In this document: piece by piece, positions 29,641 to 41,315 of the stretch
Position numbering within the stretch: the first letter of the stretch is position 1
Layout of the letters: each line of letters begins with the position of its first letter
Assembly (NCBI GenBank): GCA_000149265.1
Contig: CH003208.1
Coordinates: forward strand, 186,212 to 250,211
Reading direction: 5' to 3'
Origin: Ciona savignyi
Lineage: Eukaryota; Chordata; Ascidiacea; Phlebobranchia; Cionidae
DNA length: 64,000 nucleotides
Made by a program: the position numbers and the translations under genes
The notes under the pieces: generated by a model
What the model was told of the DNA's origin: nothing
Databases searched by the model: none
The model's input: the letters and a program-made list of their open reading frames with translations, nothing else

Positions 29641-32600
29641 ATGAAGTTGATTTGTTTATTTTTAATTTCGGTTCTGAAATACGGTGTTAGCGAAGGATCA
29701 TTCGACGAAGTTGTCGTCAACCGACATCACAATTATGAAGAGATGACTCAAGCATTACAAGCCACTAATACAAAATGCAAAGGTCGGTTAATGTTGGTGT
29801 CTAAACTAAAACAAATGGATTATAACAGTCTATTATTCTCAAACGTAAAGGGATTTCAGTTAATTCCAATTCTTTTATAACGACTGTTCGTTTTGCCGTT
29901 ATTTTCTCTTCCTATGCCGTGATTTAATTCGTTGGTCATTTTTTTAATATTGGGGGGAAATAAACTAAACTATCAGTTTTGGTTTATTGTTCTTATAGTT
30001 TCTTCCCAGACAATATCCACCCATTTTAACGGATTATTTGTGTTTTAACACAATACTTAAAGTGCGCGGTTTATTTTTTATTTTCCCTTTTGCCGTTTTA
30101 CCGTATATTGTTCAACCGTGGGTTGCCTAATTATTTACACAAGGAAATTATACTGGACTGCAAAATAATATATTGTCATCTCTTTTACCTTTGGCAAAGT
30201 CATATATATATGCCTCTGTTTTTGGAATTTTAACATACGTTATTTCGATCATCTGGTTTCAATTCGATCGTTTAGAATAGAAGTACTGCCAAATATTAAA
30301 CGGTTTGCAATATCTCCGATAATCCGACGGTGGGCACGTGCTTATCAATCAATGTAATGATTGGTGTTTTCTTCACCCACGAAGATAAATACTCTATCTT
30401 AGTAAGTAGAAAAGGTATAGTTCGGTTGGTTAACGTTTTGGCTGAGAGCCGAGAGGTTATGAGGTCGAAACCAATCAACGAATAGTCATTTCTGACAAGG
30501 CATTTCGTGGATGTCGCCTGAACCCATGTATTTATTTTTATTTATTTATTTTTTATTTATTTATCTATAACTAAACACAAAGGGTGCAGCTGACTCGGTG
30601 ACTTGTTGGTCTTTCGCTGCATCCTTTGCTGTACATTACTGTATATATTATTGTCGTTTGTAAAAATGTGATGTCAGCATAAATTAAAAAATAAACTAAA
30701 CTAATCCAGTTTATTGTTAAGTTACTAAAACAAAAGGAAGTGCGGTCGTGTGGACAAATGATTAACGCCACCGATACATATACCGATCTCAATACAAAAC
30801 GGCCTTAGCAATGAACCCATTATTGATTCGAAACTAAGCACGATAAAAAAAGAAGATAGATCTTAATCATACACGACACTGCAATCGCTAACCCGACAGT
30901 AGGCATGAGGTAATCTGACCATTGCCAGTGCGGTAACGCCCCTTTCGTTTTCCCATTCACATGAATAAAATGAATAAAACTGCCTATTTTCCAGATATAA
31001 CCAGCCTTACATCGATTGGACGAAGCGTAGAAGGGAGGGAATTATGGGTGATCGTATTTTCATCGAACACCTCACACCATATACCAGGTAAGAACCGGGT
31101 TGATTAATCGGCGTATTATTATAACAATGTCAACCTTGCTTTAATTTGATTATTGATTTATTGGCCGATATCATTTTTTATATATGTATATGCTGATGTT
31201 ATTAGCTAGTCTGTTTAGTCTCTGTGCAAGACACTTCTTAGCGGACATTGCCTGATCCCAGTAAATGATGTGATATGTCGATCAGTAAAGCATGCTTAAG
31301 TACGGTTCTCTAAAGAATTGGTAATTTTACCCATACATATATGCCATTTCTGTACAAAAACATCCAAGTGACCAGCCCATCATGAGTTCGAAATTTGTCT
31401 TGGTCAAATAAAAAAAAAATTTTTTTTGGATTTAATCAGAAAATTTGAACATTTTCTACGGATATTGACGGAAATTTTAATACCAAGTTCCGGTAACACT
31501 TCGTTTTTACAGGAGTTCCTATGTATTCTTCAGCAATATGTAAAGTATAAAAAAATATGTATAAGATTTAAAGTATAAATTAATAAAAAAGTGTAAAACA
31601 GTATTCTTGAGCAATGTCATCAAAGTATAATAAAGTATTCACCAATGTCATCAACCAATTTAAACATTTTTTACATTGCCGGAAATGTAAATAACTTCGT
31701 TCCTACAGGAGTTCCCGAGATGAAATACGTTGCCAACATGCACGGTAATGAGGTAGTAGGAAGGGAAATGCTGATAGGTTTGGCTCAATATCTATGCGAC
31801 GAATATCACAAGGTGAGCGATCAATTATGCATGGAGCTACCATCTGGTCTAGTTCGTTGCAAGCTTGGCAGGTGTGCTTGTTATCAACTGTGCATTGGGT
31901 TAACACGACCCGGGGGTATAGCGGTGCACCAATCAACTAATTGAACCCCAATTAACGATGCTTTAGGGCCAAGTCCAATAAAAAGGGGAATTCGGGGATA
32001 AGGATTATGTTTATCCCGGTGAATGGGAAAACGCAGTAATACATTCAGTCTGTATATTACCTCGTGTCGGATTAACGGAGCTATTAAAGTGTGTGTAACA
32101 TTAAAAACTGTTGTTTTGTTTTACTGCAACTTATTAACCCACTGGGTTCGGGTGATATCTACTCATTAATAGCTCTTGGTTTCGCTCCCACAACCTTTCG
32201 GCTGTGCTAGCTGTTGGGTTTGATCTCATGACATTTCGGCTGACGGCCCTCACCCCTATCTCACTCCTGGTTTAACATGCAGGGCAACTCTACTATCTTG
32301 AGGATCATTGAAAACGTCCGAATCCACCTACTACCGAGCATGAACCCCGACGGATACGAAAAAGCATCAAAACAAAAGGTTCCGTCTGTTGTTACTAAGA
32401 TAGGATATTCATGTTTATCCCCGTTAATGGGAAAACCAAGGGGGTTATCACACGGGCAATCGTAAGATCACCACGTGCCCACCGTCAGGTTACTGGATGT
32501 TGTATGTGATAGACACGTTCCTTCAAATTCTTTCGCTTAGGTTTGGCGGCCGCGTCCGCTATATTTCTTAAATTATATCCTTTTTTAAATGACGTGTTTT

Positions 32601-35600
32601 AACGACTGTTCGTTTTGCCGTCTTTTCCTGATCATGTGTTGTGATTTGGTTCGTTTGACATTTTTTAATTATGAAGCAAAAATGAATAAACTAAGCTAAA
32701 ACTAACCAATTAATCTGCTGGGTTCAGTCAATGTCCGTAAAATGCCATGCTCTAAAACAACAAGTAGTGACCAATTTAGAACCTGGAAACCTTTGGTTGA
32801 AAGTAGACGCTGTAATCCACCAGAGTAATCAGTAGCACGCATTAATATATCTGATCGAGATAATTCTCATTCAATAAAATCGATCGCAGAACGATCATCT
32901 ATTTCATAACTTGATTACGATTCCATTTAATATAGAGATTTCATTTCCATAAATAATATGCTAGGTTCAATCTAATATTGTTTAAGAAAATGAGCAGTTT
33001 CCCGTCTTCCCTACTTTACTCCTTTCCACCCTTTAGTTATCCTTGAAACAATAAAAACAAATTACTTAATATTCGACACAAACATTGTGTATTTTTGATT
33101 ATTTGATATATTCGGTAGAAATTCATCTTTCTTTCGCAGAGTTTCCCGAAAGACTACGTACTAGGCCGAAGCAATGCGGCGCATTACGATTTGAACCGAA
33201 ATTTTCCCGATTTTGATAAAATCGCTTGCCGTACTGGAGACTCAAACCGTCTTGCGTACAACCGTGCGTATACAGCGGAAGCGATCCGAGGATTAAAGGT
33301 AAGAATTGATGTTTATAGATCTTATTTCAAATTGTTTTGTTAGATGTTAGCAAAAACGTGGTCTGCTGTTTGGTATTCGCTATTTTTGTGCTGTGTGGTC
33401 CCCATTAGTGCAAACTAACTGTTTAACTAAGAAAATGTTGGAAATATCAAGTTTTGGGTCATGAAAATTGTGCTAACTTACCAGTTTATATTGCTTATAA
33501 ACCTGGTAGAATGTATCACTGCAAAATTCAGTTCGGTTGAATAATCGGCGACGTTTTTTCTCCTTAAAAATACAATAAAAAATAGTTTCTCCTTAAAAAT
33601 GAATAATTTGCCACGTTTTTTCTCCTGAAATACAATTATGAAATAAGTCAAAAAGGCATATTTAAAAAAAGAAAGATGAGAATAAAAACGGAAAAAAAAC
33701 ATAGTTGCATCACAGCAAGCCACGGGCTTTTTGCAAGAAAAAAGAATAAAAGATAAAAACACAGTAATGAAAACGAAATGTGATATGTTGTCCGCATATA
33801 ACGTTAATTGTCGGTTTTAACCGCAGTATTCCTGTACAGTTCCATGAAACATGTGGGAAAACCTAATATTTCCTCCTAATCATTTCCTGACGCGTATGTA
33901 TGATCAATAATTTATCACAGTCATATATTATCGACCCATCAATCCACTGTGTTTATACGTTGTCTATGCCACATGCTTTGAATATAGGAATTTTATGATT
34001 TGTGATGTCACACAAGCCTTTGTTACCAACATTTAAATCAATTAGCGTCATATAGCCTACTATAGTGTACAATGGATGAAATTAATATCTGCCAAATTGT
34101 TGACCAAGTTTTAAGTTTAATTTACTCCTTAGTACTAAAATACATTGTAAATTCTGCAGTTCAAATTTTACCCACCCTCAAATTATCGAGTTTATTCGTC
34201 TGTGCTGTACACTGTACACGAATTAGAACTATCAATTTACAGGTTCTACCAAGTTAGCTTTGTTTACCAACGGCGTATACCTAGTCGCCCTTAACTAATC
34301 TCAACACTTGATCAAATAAAACTGGAAAATGGTACATTGTCCCTGCTAATAAGTATTAGCAAATGGAATAAAATTAAAGTATACACTTGCGGCTTAAAGT
34401 CAATTTAACTATTTATTGTGTTACAGCCAAAACCTAGTATTTATAGTATACTGAATTCGCCTAATAAAACCAGATTGGTTAGATTACTGTATTTTTTGTT
34501 TTCACGATAAAAACACGAAGCAGGACCTTTGACAAAAAATTATAAACGGAAAAAGACGGCGTTAAAACACATTTAAAATCCAACTATTAATGTTTGTTTA
34601 AAAAATAATAGTTATACATAACAATAAGTGCATTGTATCAGGTAACCCGACAGTGGACACATGCTTTTTCCTTGTAACAATGCCTTTTTGTTCCAATGCC
34701 AAGGATAAATATATACATCAGGCCGGTATTTGTTACAAATAGAACGGCCTGTATTTAAAGATTGCTCTTATTTGAAATTGCTGAATAATGTACGAACGTA
34801 AAAACGTCACGCTGGCTATAAATAACGTATAAATATGCTCAATGACGAAATAATAGGATTATAATACCGCAAGCTGTTCCTTTTGAGACACTGCGCTGGC
34901 ATATTGGATGGAAAATCAATAATTTCGCTTCTCCGGTTTCGAACGGTTCTTAGATAGGTCCTGCACTGACTAATGAGGATATATTCGCCTTCCTGCTATG
35001 TGATGATTAGAAAAACTAGTTATTGATTAGATGCAAGATGTCGTCATTGATTTATTTCATGACCAACAACGACTTATTATGACGTTTCATGGGTTTATTC
35101 AACCATGAAATGCATTCAAAAGCTGGTTGAGACGTTTCTTTGATCTAGTGTTTTTTTAATTATAAAAAAATCGAAAAAATATTAAATATTGATGTGTGTG
35201 TATTTGGTTATATAACACTGTATTTTTTTACTCACAATTAAGATAGGATGGGAATAAAAACCGCATGTTTAAGACGACCAATATATATAGGCTACCATTT
35301 TCATTTTAAAACATGATTAGTGTTTTTTAGCCCAAACATTACCGCGTCCGATACCAGTTTGTATGAAAAACACGGTCATTTAACTGAAAAAGTATATATA
35401 TATATATATATGTATGGTTCCATGACAACTGAACCCCTTACAACTGAACCCCTTACAATTGAACCCTTACAACTGAACCCTTTACAACTGAACCCCTACA
35501 ATTAAGCCCCTTACAACTGAACTCCTTTTAACTGAACCCCTTTAAACTGAACCCCTTTACAACTGAACCCATTTCAATTGAACCTCTTTACAACTGAATC

Positions 35601-35710
35601 CCCTTTTCAATTAAAAGCGTTCGGTTAAAAGGGGTTCAGTTGTAAAGGGGTTCAGTTGTAGGGGCTCAGTTGTAAGGGGTTCAGTTGTAAGGGGTTCAGT
35701 TGACTGGTCA

Positions 35711-35757
<47 letters not shown>

Positions 35758-38700
35758 TTGTTTTAAAAATAAATGCCTGGTGATAAGCCTATGGTGGGAT
35801 CAAAACTTAGTCTGAAAAAAAGAAAAATCTCAGGGTTAAGCTCAAACCGATAAGCTTGATGGGTTAGTGCGACGCCTTTTAGCCGAAGGGTTACAGAGTC
35901 GAATCTGGTCGCTAGCTAGATGGTTGTGTCCTTAGGCAAGGCACTTAACCGACATTGCCTGAACTAAGCGGATTAATGAGTTCTACTAAATTAAAGGAAC
36001 TTGTAAATCATACTTAACACACTGTATTAGCTCTGGTAACCCGACATTGGGCGCGAGGTAATCTGTCGATTGACCGTGTGTTAATCCCCTTGATTTTCCC
36101 AACAGCGGGGATAAACATGAATAACCTATCTTTACCTTACAATGTTACAGATCCAGAGCGAAACAGAGGCAGTAGCTGAATGGATTATGAGCGTTCCTTT
36201 TGTCCTGTCAGCTAATTTGCATGGAGGAGATTTGGTGGCGAACTATCCGTTCGATGCTACGTGTGACGGAACGCAACGACATTATCAAGGTGGGTACGTT
36301 ATTTTTGTGGGGTGTGGGGGTTTACCCCTCGACTGTGGATAGGAGGGGGTCACACCATGACCACAGTCCAGTTGCTGAACCATTCTGGAATTTCAATCCT
36401 AGAATATTAGTAGTCATATGTTTGTCTCAAAAAAGGCAAGCAAGTCCAAGTACAAGCTCTCGTACAGTAAAACATGTAGGCCTATATTTGTATATAAAGA
36501 AATTAAGTTGCGGTTAATTTCTCTAATAAGTTTAAGACGGGATTTATTTAATAATTCATTTACAATCGGATTTACCTTTTGGATTTTACAATGATTCGGC
36601 CACACAACCGTAACTTAGCAGGTTTAACATCTATTTATAGGATCACCCGACGACGCCATCTTCCGGCAATTGTCAGCTGCGTACAGCAACGGAAACTTAC
36701 AAATGGCGGGCACGAGGGGTTGCTCGAAGGAAGACGGGTTTTACCACGGCACAACAAACGGAGCAGCGTGGTATAGCATACGGGGAGGTGGGTACTGGTT
36801 GTGCATGTCGTGGTGAAAGGATAGAATATCCGACAGATTAGCTGGTTGGTTTAGTGCGTCGTCTTTTAGACGGAGAATTGCAAGTTCGAAACTGCTTGCT
36901 AGCCAGTCGTTGTCTGTCTTTCAGTTAGGCACTTAGCGAATATCGCCTGAACTCAGTAATGGGTTGATCTAAAATTGAAGAAACGTGTGATTTACACAAC
37001 AGATTGTAATAGCTTTAGTTACCCGACGGTAGGCGCGGGGTATAATCTGCGGGCTGTCAATGTGATAATACTCCTTGAGTACTCGCTCCCAGTATAGGAT
37101 AGAATGATATATTTATGTTTTATCCCCATAGATAATCGCCCGAATAATCCACCAATTATTGCTACGTTGTTTTACTTGTGTGACTTCATATTGTATCAGT
37201 TATACGTCATACTGTTCTGTGACGTCATAATGTTACAGGAATGCAGGATTTCAACTACCTGGCGAGCAATTGCTTCGAGATCACAATCGAGATGGGTTGT
37301 GTGAAATTTCCTCCACCGGTTACCTTACCACTGTACTGGGCATTAAACAAGAACGCAATGTTCCAACTTATATACCAGGTGATGTGTCTGTTATACGTGG
37401 TGTGTATTTATATTTGACAGACAGGTTAGTCTTGTGGGTTATTGCGTCGTCTTTCAAGGGTTGCAGATTCGAAACTGGTCGCTAGCTGGTCGGTTGTGTC
37501 CTTGGGCAAGACACTTAACGGACTTTGCCTGAACCCAGCAGATAAATGGGTTCTACCAAATTAAAAAAACGTCTTAGTTATACACAACACACTGCAATAG
37601 CTCCGGTAACCCGACGGTGGGCGCGAGGTGATCTGACGATTGCCCGTGTGTTAACCCCCTTGGCTTTCCCATTCACGGGGATAAACATAAATATCCTATC
37701 CTCTATTTATATATTTATTTTCAGTCGTTTTTGTTAGGTGAAATTTTTGGTTTGAGATCCGATTTAGCCCTAGTTTTTAGACAACGTTTTAAACCATGAA
37801 ATAAACTCCAAAACCTGTATCTATTACAATATCTTAGTGCGTCTAAATTGTGTGTTGATTACCTTGAGATTGCCCTATGACCAATGCTTATGATATGATA
37901 ATAGCATGTCGATGTTAATTCTTTCAGCTCAAAACCGTTAACGTTGACGCCAATTTTTGATATATATATATATATATATATCGGTTGAAGTGCGATCAGT
38001 TGATTTAGTTGGGTTACATGGGGTTTGATACCGCTTACCAATAACATTACAAGAATTTTATACAAAACCTTAAAAGCTCACTACAGGTTATCGAGATCCT
38101 TGTCCAAAAGTGTAACCCCTATTTCAGCACAAAACAGCACAAACGGTTTTTCGTCTCTCCTGTAGTTAAAACTAGTTGAAATCTCTTTAATTGTAAAAAG
38201 ACCACCCAAAAAAGCATATTTAATTGCAAATTGGTAGCCATATGTTTTGTCTGACCACGTCCAAATTAACGTTTAAATAATTGATGAGTCTGTCGTGCGT
38301 GGGTTGTCCTAATCAGATTGAATCCATTAGCGACCGCCGTCATGGCGGTGGCTGCGGTTGTTTCCTGTTATTTCATCGATGCAATGTAGAGACGCGATAC
38401 CTCTAAATACTACAGGACCGCTTGGACCGCTTGGATCGCATGGATCGCTTACTATACTTCGTAATTACAAAAGGCATGATATTAATGTTAGGGTTGGGGT
38501 AGAGATAAGTGTTTGGGACAGGGTTAAAATGACTTTCCATAACAATCTAAGTGATCCAAGCGGTCCTGTGGTATTTAGAGGTATACCCGAGATCACGTCA
38601 TTGGAAATGGGGATATTTTGCAGTGTCAGTAGCGAGATATGATATTTATGTTTTATCCCAGTAAACGGGAAATGTAAGGTCATGCCTGAAAAATCGTACA

Positions 38701-39743
38701 AAGCTCATTTAAGTAAACTTCATTTTAACATTGTGATTTTTTACCGTCGGGTCAAAATCAACGAAAGGTTTTGTATTACCAGTTTTACGGTATATAATAT
38801 GGTCTATATATCGGCGGCGTATTCGGTCAAACAACCGTAAAAAAAACTAGTTACATTGCAACATTATCTGTGCATTCTACAGGCGACTTGCGGTGTAAAA
38901 GGCTTTCTCTCTGATGCCTCCAGCGGCGCCCCAATACCCGACGCGGCTGTCGTTGTTAAGGGCATCAGTCACGTGGTGTATTCGGCGCCGCAGGGTGATT
39001 ACTGGCGACTCCTAGTGCCAGGAACATACTCAATCTTCGTCCGCGCTCAGGACTACAAAGCGAGTGCAGAAAAGATAGTAGAAGTGCCCGAATGTCAACC
39101 ATGTGAGTAAATGTTCTAATTTTGTAGGATATGATATTCATATTTATCCCAGTGGGTGGGAAAGCATACGGGGGTACCACACGGGCAATCGTCTGATCAC
39201 CTCACACCCCTCGTCGTGTTATTAAAGCCATTGCAATGTGTTGTGTATGATTCAGATTTTGCATCAACTTAGTAGAGCGCATCAATCTATTGGTTTCTTG
39301 CCCGAGGACAAAAACCGACTTGCTAGCGTCCACTTTTGAACCTGCAATCTTTCCGCTAAGAGGCGATGACGCAGTAATCCACCCAGTAACTCGGTCAACT
39401 AAATATTAATCGCTCGGTAAAAAAAAAAAAAAACTAAATATTAATCCAATACCAATATTTTATAAATGTTATTTACTGCTAAGCACATCACACAAGCGGG
39501 CGGTTGGTTTAGATACACAAACCTTTCGATTCCACGCGCTCTAACCGACTGAGCTGGCTGGTCGAATTATTTCTGATTTTCTATTCTAGAAAATTCATGG
39601 AAAACATATTTTTTCGCGTAGATTCAGCTGTCGAATTGAATTTCGAATTGGAAAAGACGAATGAGCGAGAAACCGCTCAGGAAACTGACGAAACAATTCA
39701 ACGACTCCGATCTGTACTTCTTACGATCGGGGAAGAAAGTTAA
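29641..39743 (+). CDS. Secreted M14B metallocarboxypeptidase (CPE/CPN1/CPD-like)
   Basis: A zinc carboxypeptidase of the N/E subfamily, which removes C-terminal Arg or Lys from peptides. Exons: 29641-29782, 30995-31087, 31709-31812, 32283-32378, 33140-33298, 36151-36289, 36641-36787, 37239-37378, 38883-39102 and 39622-39743. All GT/AG, phases agree, 453 aa. Residues 1-18 are a signal peptide. Zinc ligands are H90 and E93 (MHGNE) and H222 ([14 protein letters not shown]). N164/R165 (DLNRNFPD) bind the substrate carboxylate, and the catalytic Glu is E311 in [15 protein letters not shown] and TTNGAAWYS are subfamily marks. A transthyretin-like domain follows from about 341 ([28 protein letters not shown]). 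The tail is acidic and has no membrane anchor. The GSPDDAIF and [10 protein letters not shown] blocks look closest to CPE or a CPD domain, but I cannot place it among CPE, CPN1 and CPD without a tree. An acceptor-like site lies 11 nt before the ATG. The exon 1 and exon 4 donors (GTCGGT, GTTCCG) are weak. Confidence 0.97.
29878..29975 (+). repeat. R3 dispersed repeat, partial
   Basis: AACGACTGTTCGTTTTGCCG, TTTTCTCTTCCTATGCCGTG, TTAATTCGTTGG, AAATAAACTAAACT. It lies in carboxypeptidase intron 1. Confidence 0.8.
30747..30856 (+). mobile_element. S2 tRNA-like SINE
   Basis: GTCGTGTGGACAAATGATTAAC, CGATACATATACCGATC, AAAACGGCC, TGATTCGAAACTAAGC, then A-rich. Confidence 0.85.
30860..30985 (+). mobile_element. 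S1 SINE 3' half abutting carboxypeptidase exon 2
   Basis: ATCATACACGACACTGCAAT, AACCCGACAGTAGGCATGAG, GCCAGTGCGGTAACGCCCC, ending AATAAAATGAATAAAACTGCC. It ends about 10 bp before exon 2. Confidence 0.8.
31325..31420 (+). mobile_element. S2 tRNA-like SINE, diverged
   Basis: CATACATATATGCC, CAGCCCATCATGAGTTCGAA, TTGGTCAAATAAAAAAA. Confidence 0.65.
31990..32255 (-). mobile_element. S1/S1b SINE upstream of carboxypeptidase exon 4
   Basis: GGATTATGTTTATCCCGGTG, GGAGCTATTAAAGTGTGTG, CCACTGGGTTCGGGTGATAT, TAATAGCTCTTGGTTTCGCT, CACAACCTTTCGGC. It shares the S1b centre with 22670-22805. Confidence 0.8.
32396..32835 (-). mobile_element. S1 SINE interrupted by an R3 repeat
   Basis: The left part (32396-32526) goes from GATAGGATATTCATG to CACGTTCCTTCAAA. 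The family resumes at about 32703 with AACCAATTAATCTGCTGGG and continues to the head. The intervening 175 bp is an R3 copy. Confidence 0.85.
32527..32702 (+). repeat. R3 dispersed repeat nested in S1
   Basis: CGCTTAGGTTTGGCGGCCGC, TATATCCTTTTTTAAATGAC, GTTCGTTTTGCCGTC, AAATGAATAAACTAAGC. This is the cleanest R3 copy in plus orientation. Confidence 0.88.
33299..35400. other. First part of carboxypeptidase intron 5
   Basis: 2.1 kb with no coding signal. An R3 copy in minus orientation lies at 34480-34570 (AAACACGAAGCAGGACC). A weak S1 trace lies at 34635-34670 (GGTAACCCGACAGTGG). Confidence 0.6.
35411..35713. repeat. Foldback element: direct repeats followed by their inverted copies
   Basis: About eleven copies of ACAACTGAACCCCTT (15 to 17 bp) run from 35424 to about 35605. 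After a 20-bp spacer with AAGCGTTCGG come about six copies of the reverse complement AAGGGGTTCAGTTGT to 35703. Outer ends TATGGTTCCATG and ACTGGTCACCATA continue the inversion, and both sides are bordered by TA runs (35392-35411, 35712-35750). Confidence 0.92.
35714..35750. repeat. (TA)n microsatellite
   Basis: About 36 bp of TA repeats bordering the foldback element. Confidence 0.95.
35768..35825 (+). mobile_element. S2 SINE, 3' fragment
   Basis: AAGCCTATGGTGGGATCAAA, ACTTAGTCTGAAAAAAAG. Confidence 0.6.
35850..36130 (+). mobile_element. S1 SINE ending 20 bp before carboxypeptidase exon 6
   Basis: GATGGGTTAGTGCGACGCC, CCGAAGGGTTACAG, CTTAGGCAAGGCACTTAACC, CTGGTAACCCGACATTGGG, ATAAACATGAATAACCTATC. 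Confidence 0.93.
36835..37110 (+). mobile_element. S1 SINE after carboxypeptidase exon 7
   Basis: GCTGGTTGGTTTAGTGCGTC, GAATTGCAAGTTCGAAACTG (B-box), ATCGCCTGAACTCAG, TACCCGACGGTAGGCGCGG. Moderately diverged. Confidence 0.85.
37425..37706 (+). mobile_element. S1 SINE after carboxypeptidase exon 8, well preserved
   Basis: GTCTTGTGGGTTATTGCGTC, GGTTGCAGATTCGAAACTGG, CTAGCTGGTCGGTTGTGTCC, CGACGGTGGGCGCGAGGTGA, ATAAACATAAATATCCTATCC. Confidence 0.95.
38396..38587 (-). mobile_element. MITE-C, second copy
   Basis: Ends CCTCTAAATACTACAGGACC and GGTCCTGTGGTATTTAGAGG. The interior is reversed relative to 15911-16147 (TAATGTTAGGGTTGGGGT). No clear target duplication. It lies in carboxypeptidase intron 8. 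Confidence 0.88.
39124..39400 (-). mobile_element. S1 SINE after carboxypeptidase exon 9
   Basis: GTAGGATATGATATTCATAT, AATCGTCTGATCACCTCACA, CATTGCAATGTGTTGTGTAT, AACCTGCAATCTTTCCG, ending in the head (CAGTAATCCACCCAGTAAC). Starts 21 bp after the exon. Confidence 0.88.
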
Positions 39744-40814
39744 AAATTTCCTTTTTTGTTTGTTTACTGCAATAATTCTGTTTTCTTTGCTAGATACTCT
39801 TCGTGTTTTTAGTTAATGTTTCATATTGTTGATTTTAGATCGTACCCATGATTAACTAAATTTATACATTTAATAACAGTCAAATGTGGTACCTTACCCT
39901 TGCCCCACAATAACAGCATTTGTAGCAATAATTCAAACTTTAAAACCGGGTTTCATCACATTTCTTCATTCTTATTATCTGTCGTTTAGATTTTAAACCA
40001 CTTACTATTCTGCTTTACGTTCAGTCAAAAAATTCCATTTTTGTGATACTGTGATGTCATTAAGGTCGTTATAATTAGCTGTGCCGTCATAGAATATTGG
40101 CAATCGAAGTTTTACGTCACAATACCAACTGTGACGAATGGTGCTGTCCATATTTAGGCGCTATCTGAACTGAATAGATATTTTTCATTCTTGTTTTCCA
40201 TTTGCATAATAAGTTTGCACATTTTCTCCGATATTTCAATAACTTTATTACAACAAAACATTTCTGTAAAACTATTATCACCGTACTATAATGTGCTTCA
40301 TAGCAAGGAACTGACATTACCAGTAACTGCTGAATGAGTTGTCTAAGTTTTAACTTTTACACGAAATGAATCTGTTATTGTAACATTGGATTGTCATCAT
40401 ACACCACAATGCTATCTATGTCGTCACTATAATTCCATTCTTCTCCTTATGTGTCGTGATAATCATAAATAAAATCCACGTCTTCATTTAAGCATTTCTG
40501 CCCAGTTTTAGTGATTTAAGAAATATTTGCACGGTTTCCATGCAGATATGATGGCGTTGTTTTTAACTAGTTTTGGACCTACAATCAGTAACCGACGTTT
40601 GGCCGAATGATAACCGCCACCATTTCATATACAGCAAGTACGACCGAAAGATTATCATAGCTGGTTCATATACCTCCTTTCGCCTCCACCAAAGGGAATT
40701 AATTTGTAGGCATACTGCAACTGAAATAACGTCTCAATCATATACAAATCAATGCAATAGCTCCGGTAACCCGACGGTGGTTGATTGCAACGGTGATAAA
40801 ACGTGAATATCAAC

Positions 40815-40908
40815 GCGATCGATACATAGGCCTATATCGAATTATATAATATCCACAAAAATCGTATCAACGAACCCATCATCGGTTCGAAACTGATCAA
40901 GGTAAAAT
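40815..40908 (+). mobile_element. S2 tRNA-like SINE
   Basis: CGCGATCGATACATAGGCC, AACGAACCCATCATCGGTTC, GAAACTGATCAAGGTAAAA. Confidence 0.75.
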
Positions 40909-40982
40909 CGGGAACGATATTCATGTTTTATCCTCGTTTACGTGAAAACGCAAAGGATGTTATCACACGGGCAATCGTCATT

Positions 40983-41315
40983 TTTTTAATGTTTTTCGAA
41001 CCCATGGTGGGCTTGTCACTAAGACCGTTTTTAAAAGTTCCTGAAATCGTCAAGGTTTGATTCCGAAGATTTTTTTTTTACCTAGCCAAGTTTCGAAACC
41101 ATGTTGGGGTAGGCAAAGCCTTTTTTAGAAGTCTATATATGTATCGGTGGCGCTAACCATTCGGCCACACGTCCGTACCTGTCTATGTTAAAAAATTGGA
41201 AGTTTTTTTTTACTGGAACCAAGGTTCGAACCCGTGATGGGTTCGTCTCTAAGACCGTTTTTATACAGCTGGTATATGTATCGGTCGCGTTAACCATTCG
41301 GCCACACGATTGTTC
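40983..41315 (-). mobile_element. Run of three S2 SINE copies
   Basis: Three B-boxes in reverse (TTCGAACCCATGG at 40997, TTTCGAAACCATG at 41090, GTTCGAACCCGTG at 41226). Two full heads GTTAACCATTCGGCCACACG-like occur at 41155 and 41290. AAGACCGTTTTTA occurs in copies one and three. Confidence 0.85.
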
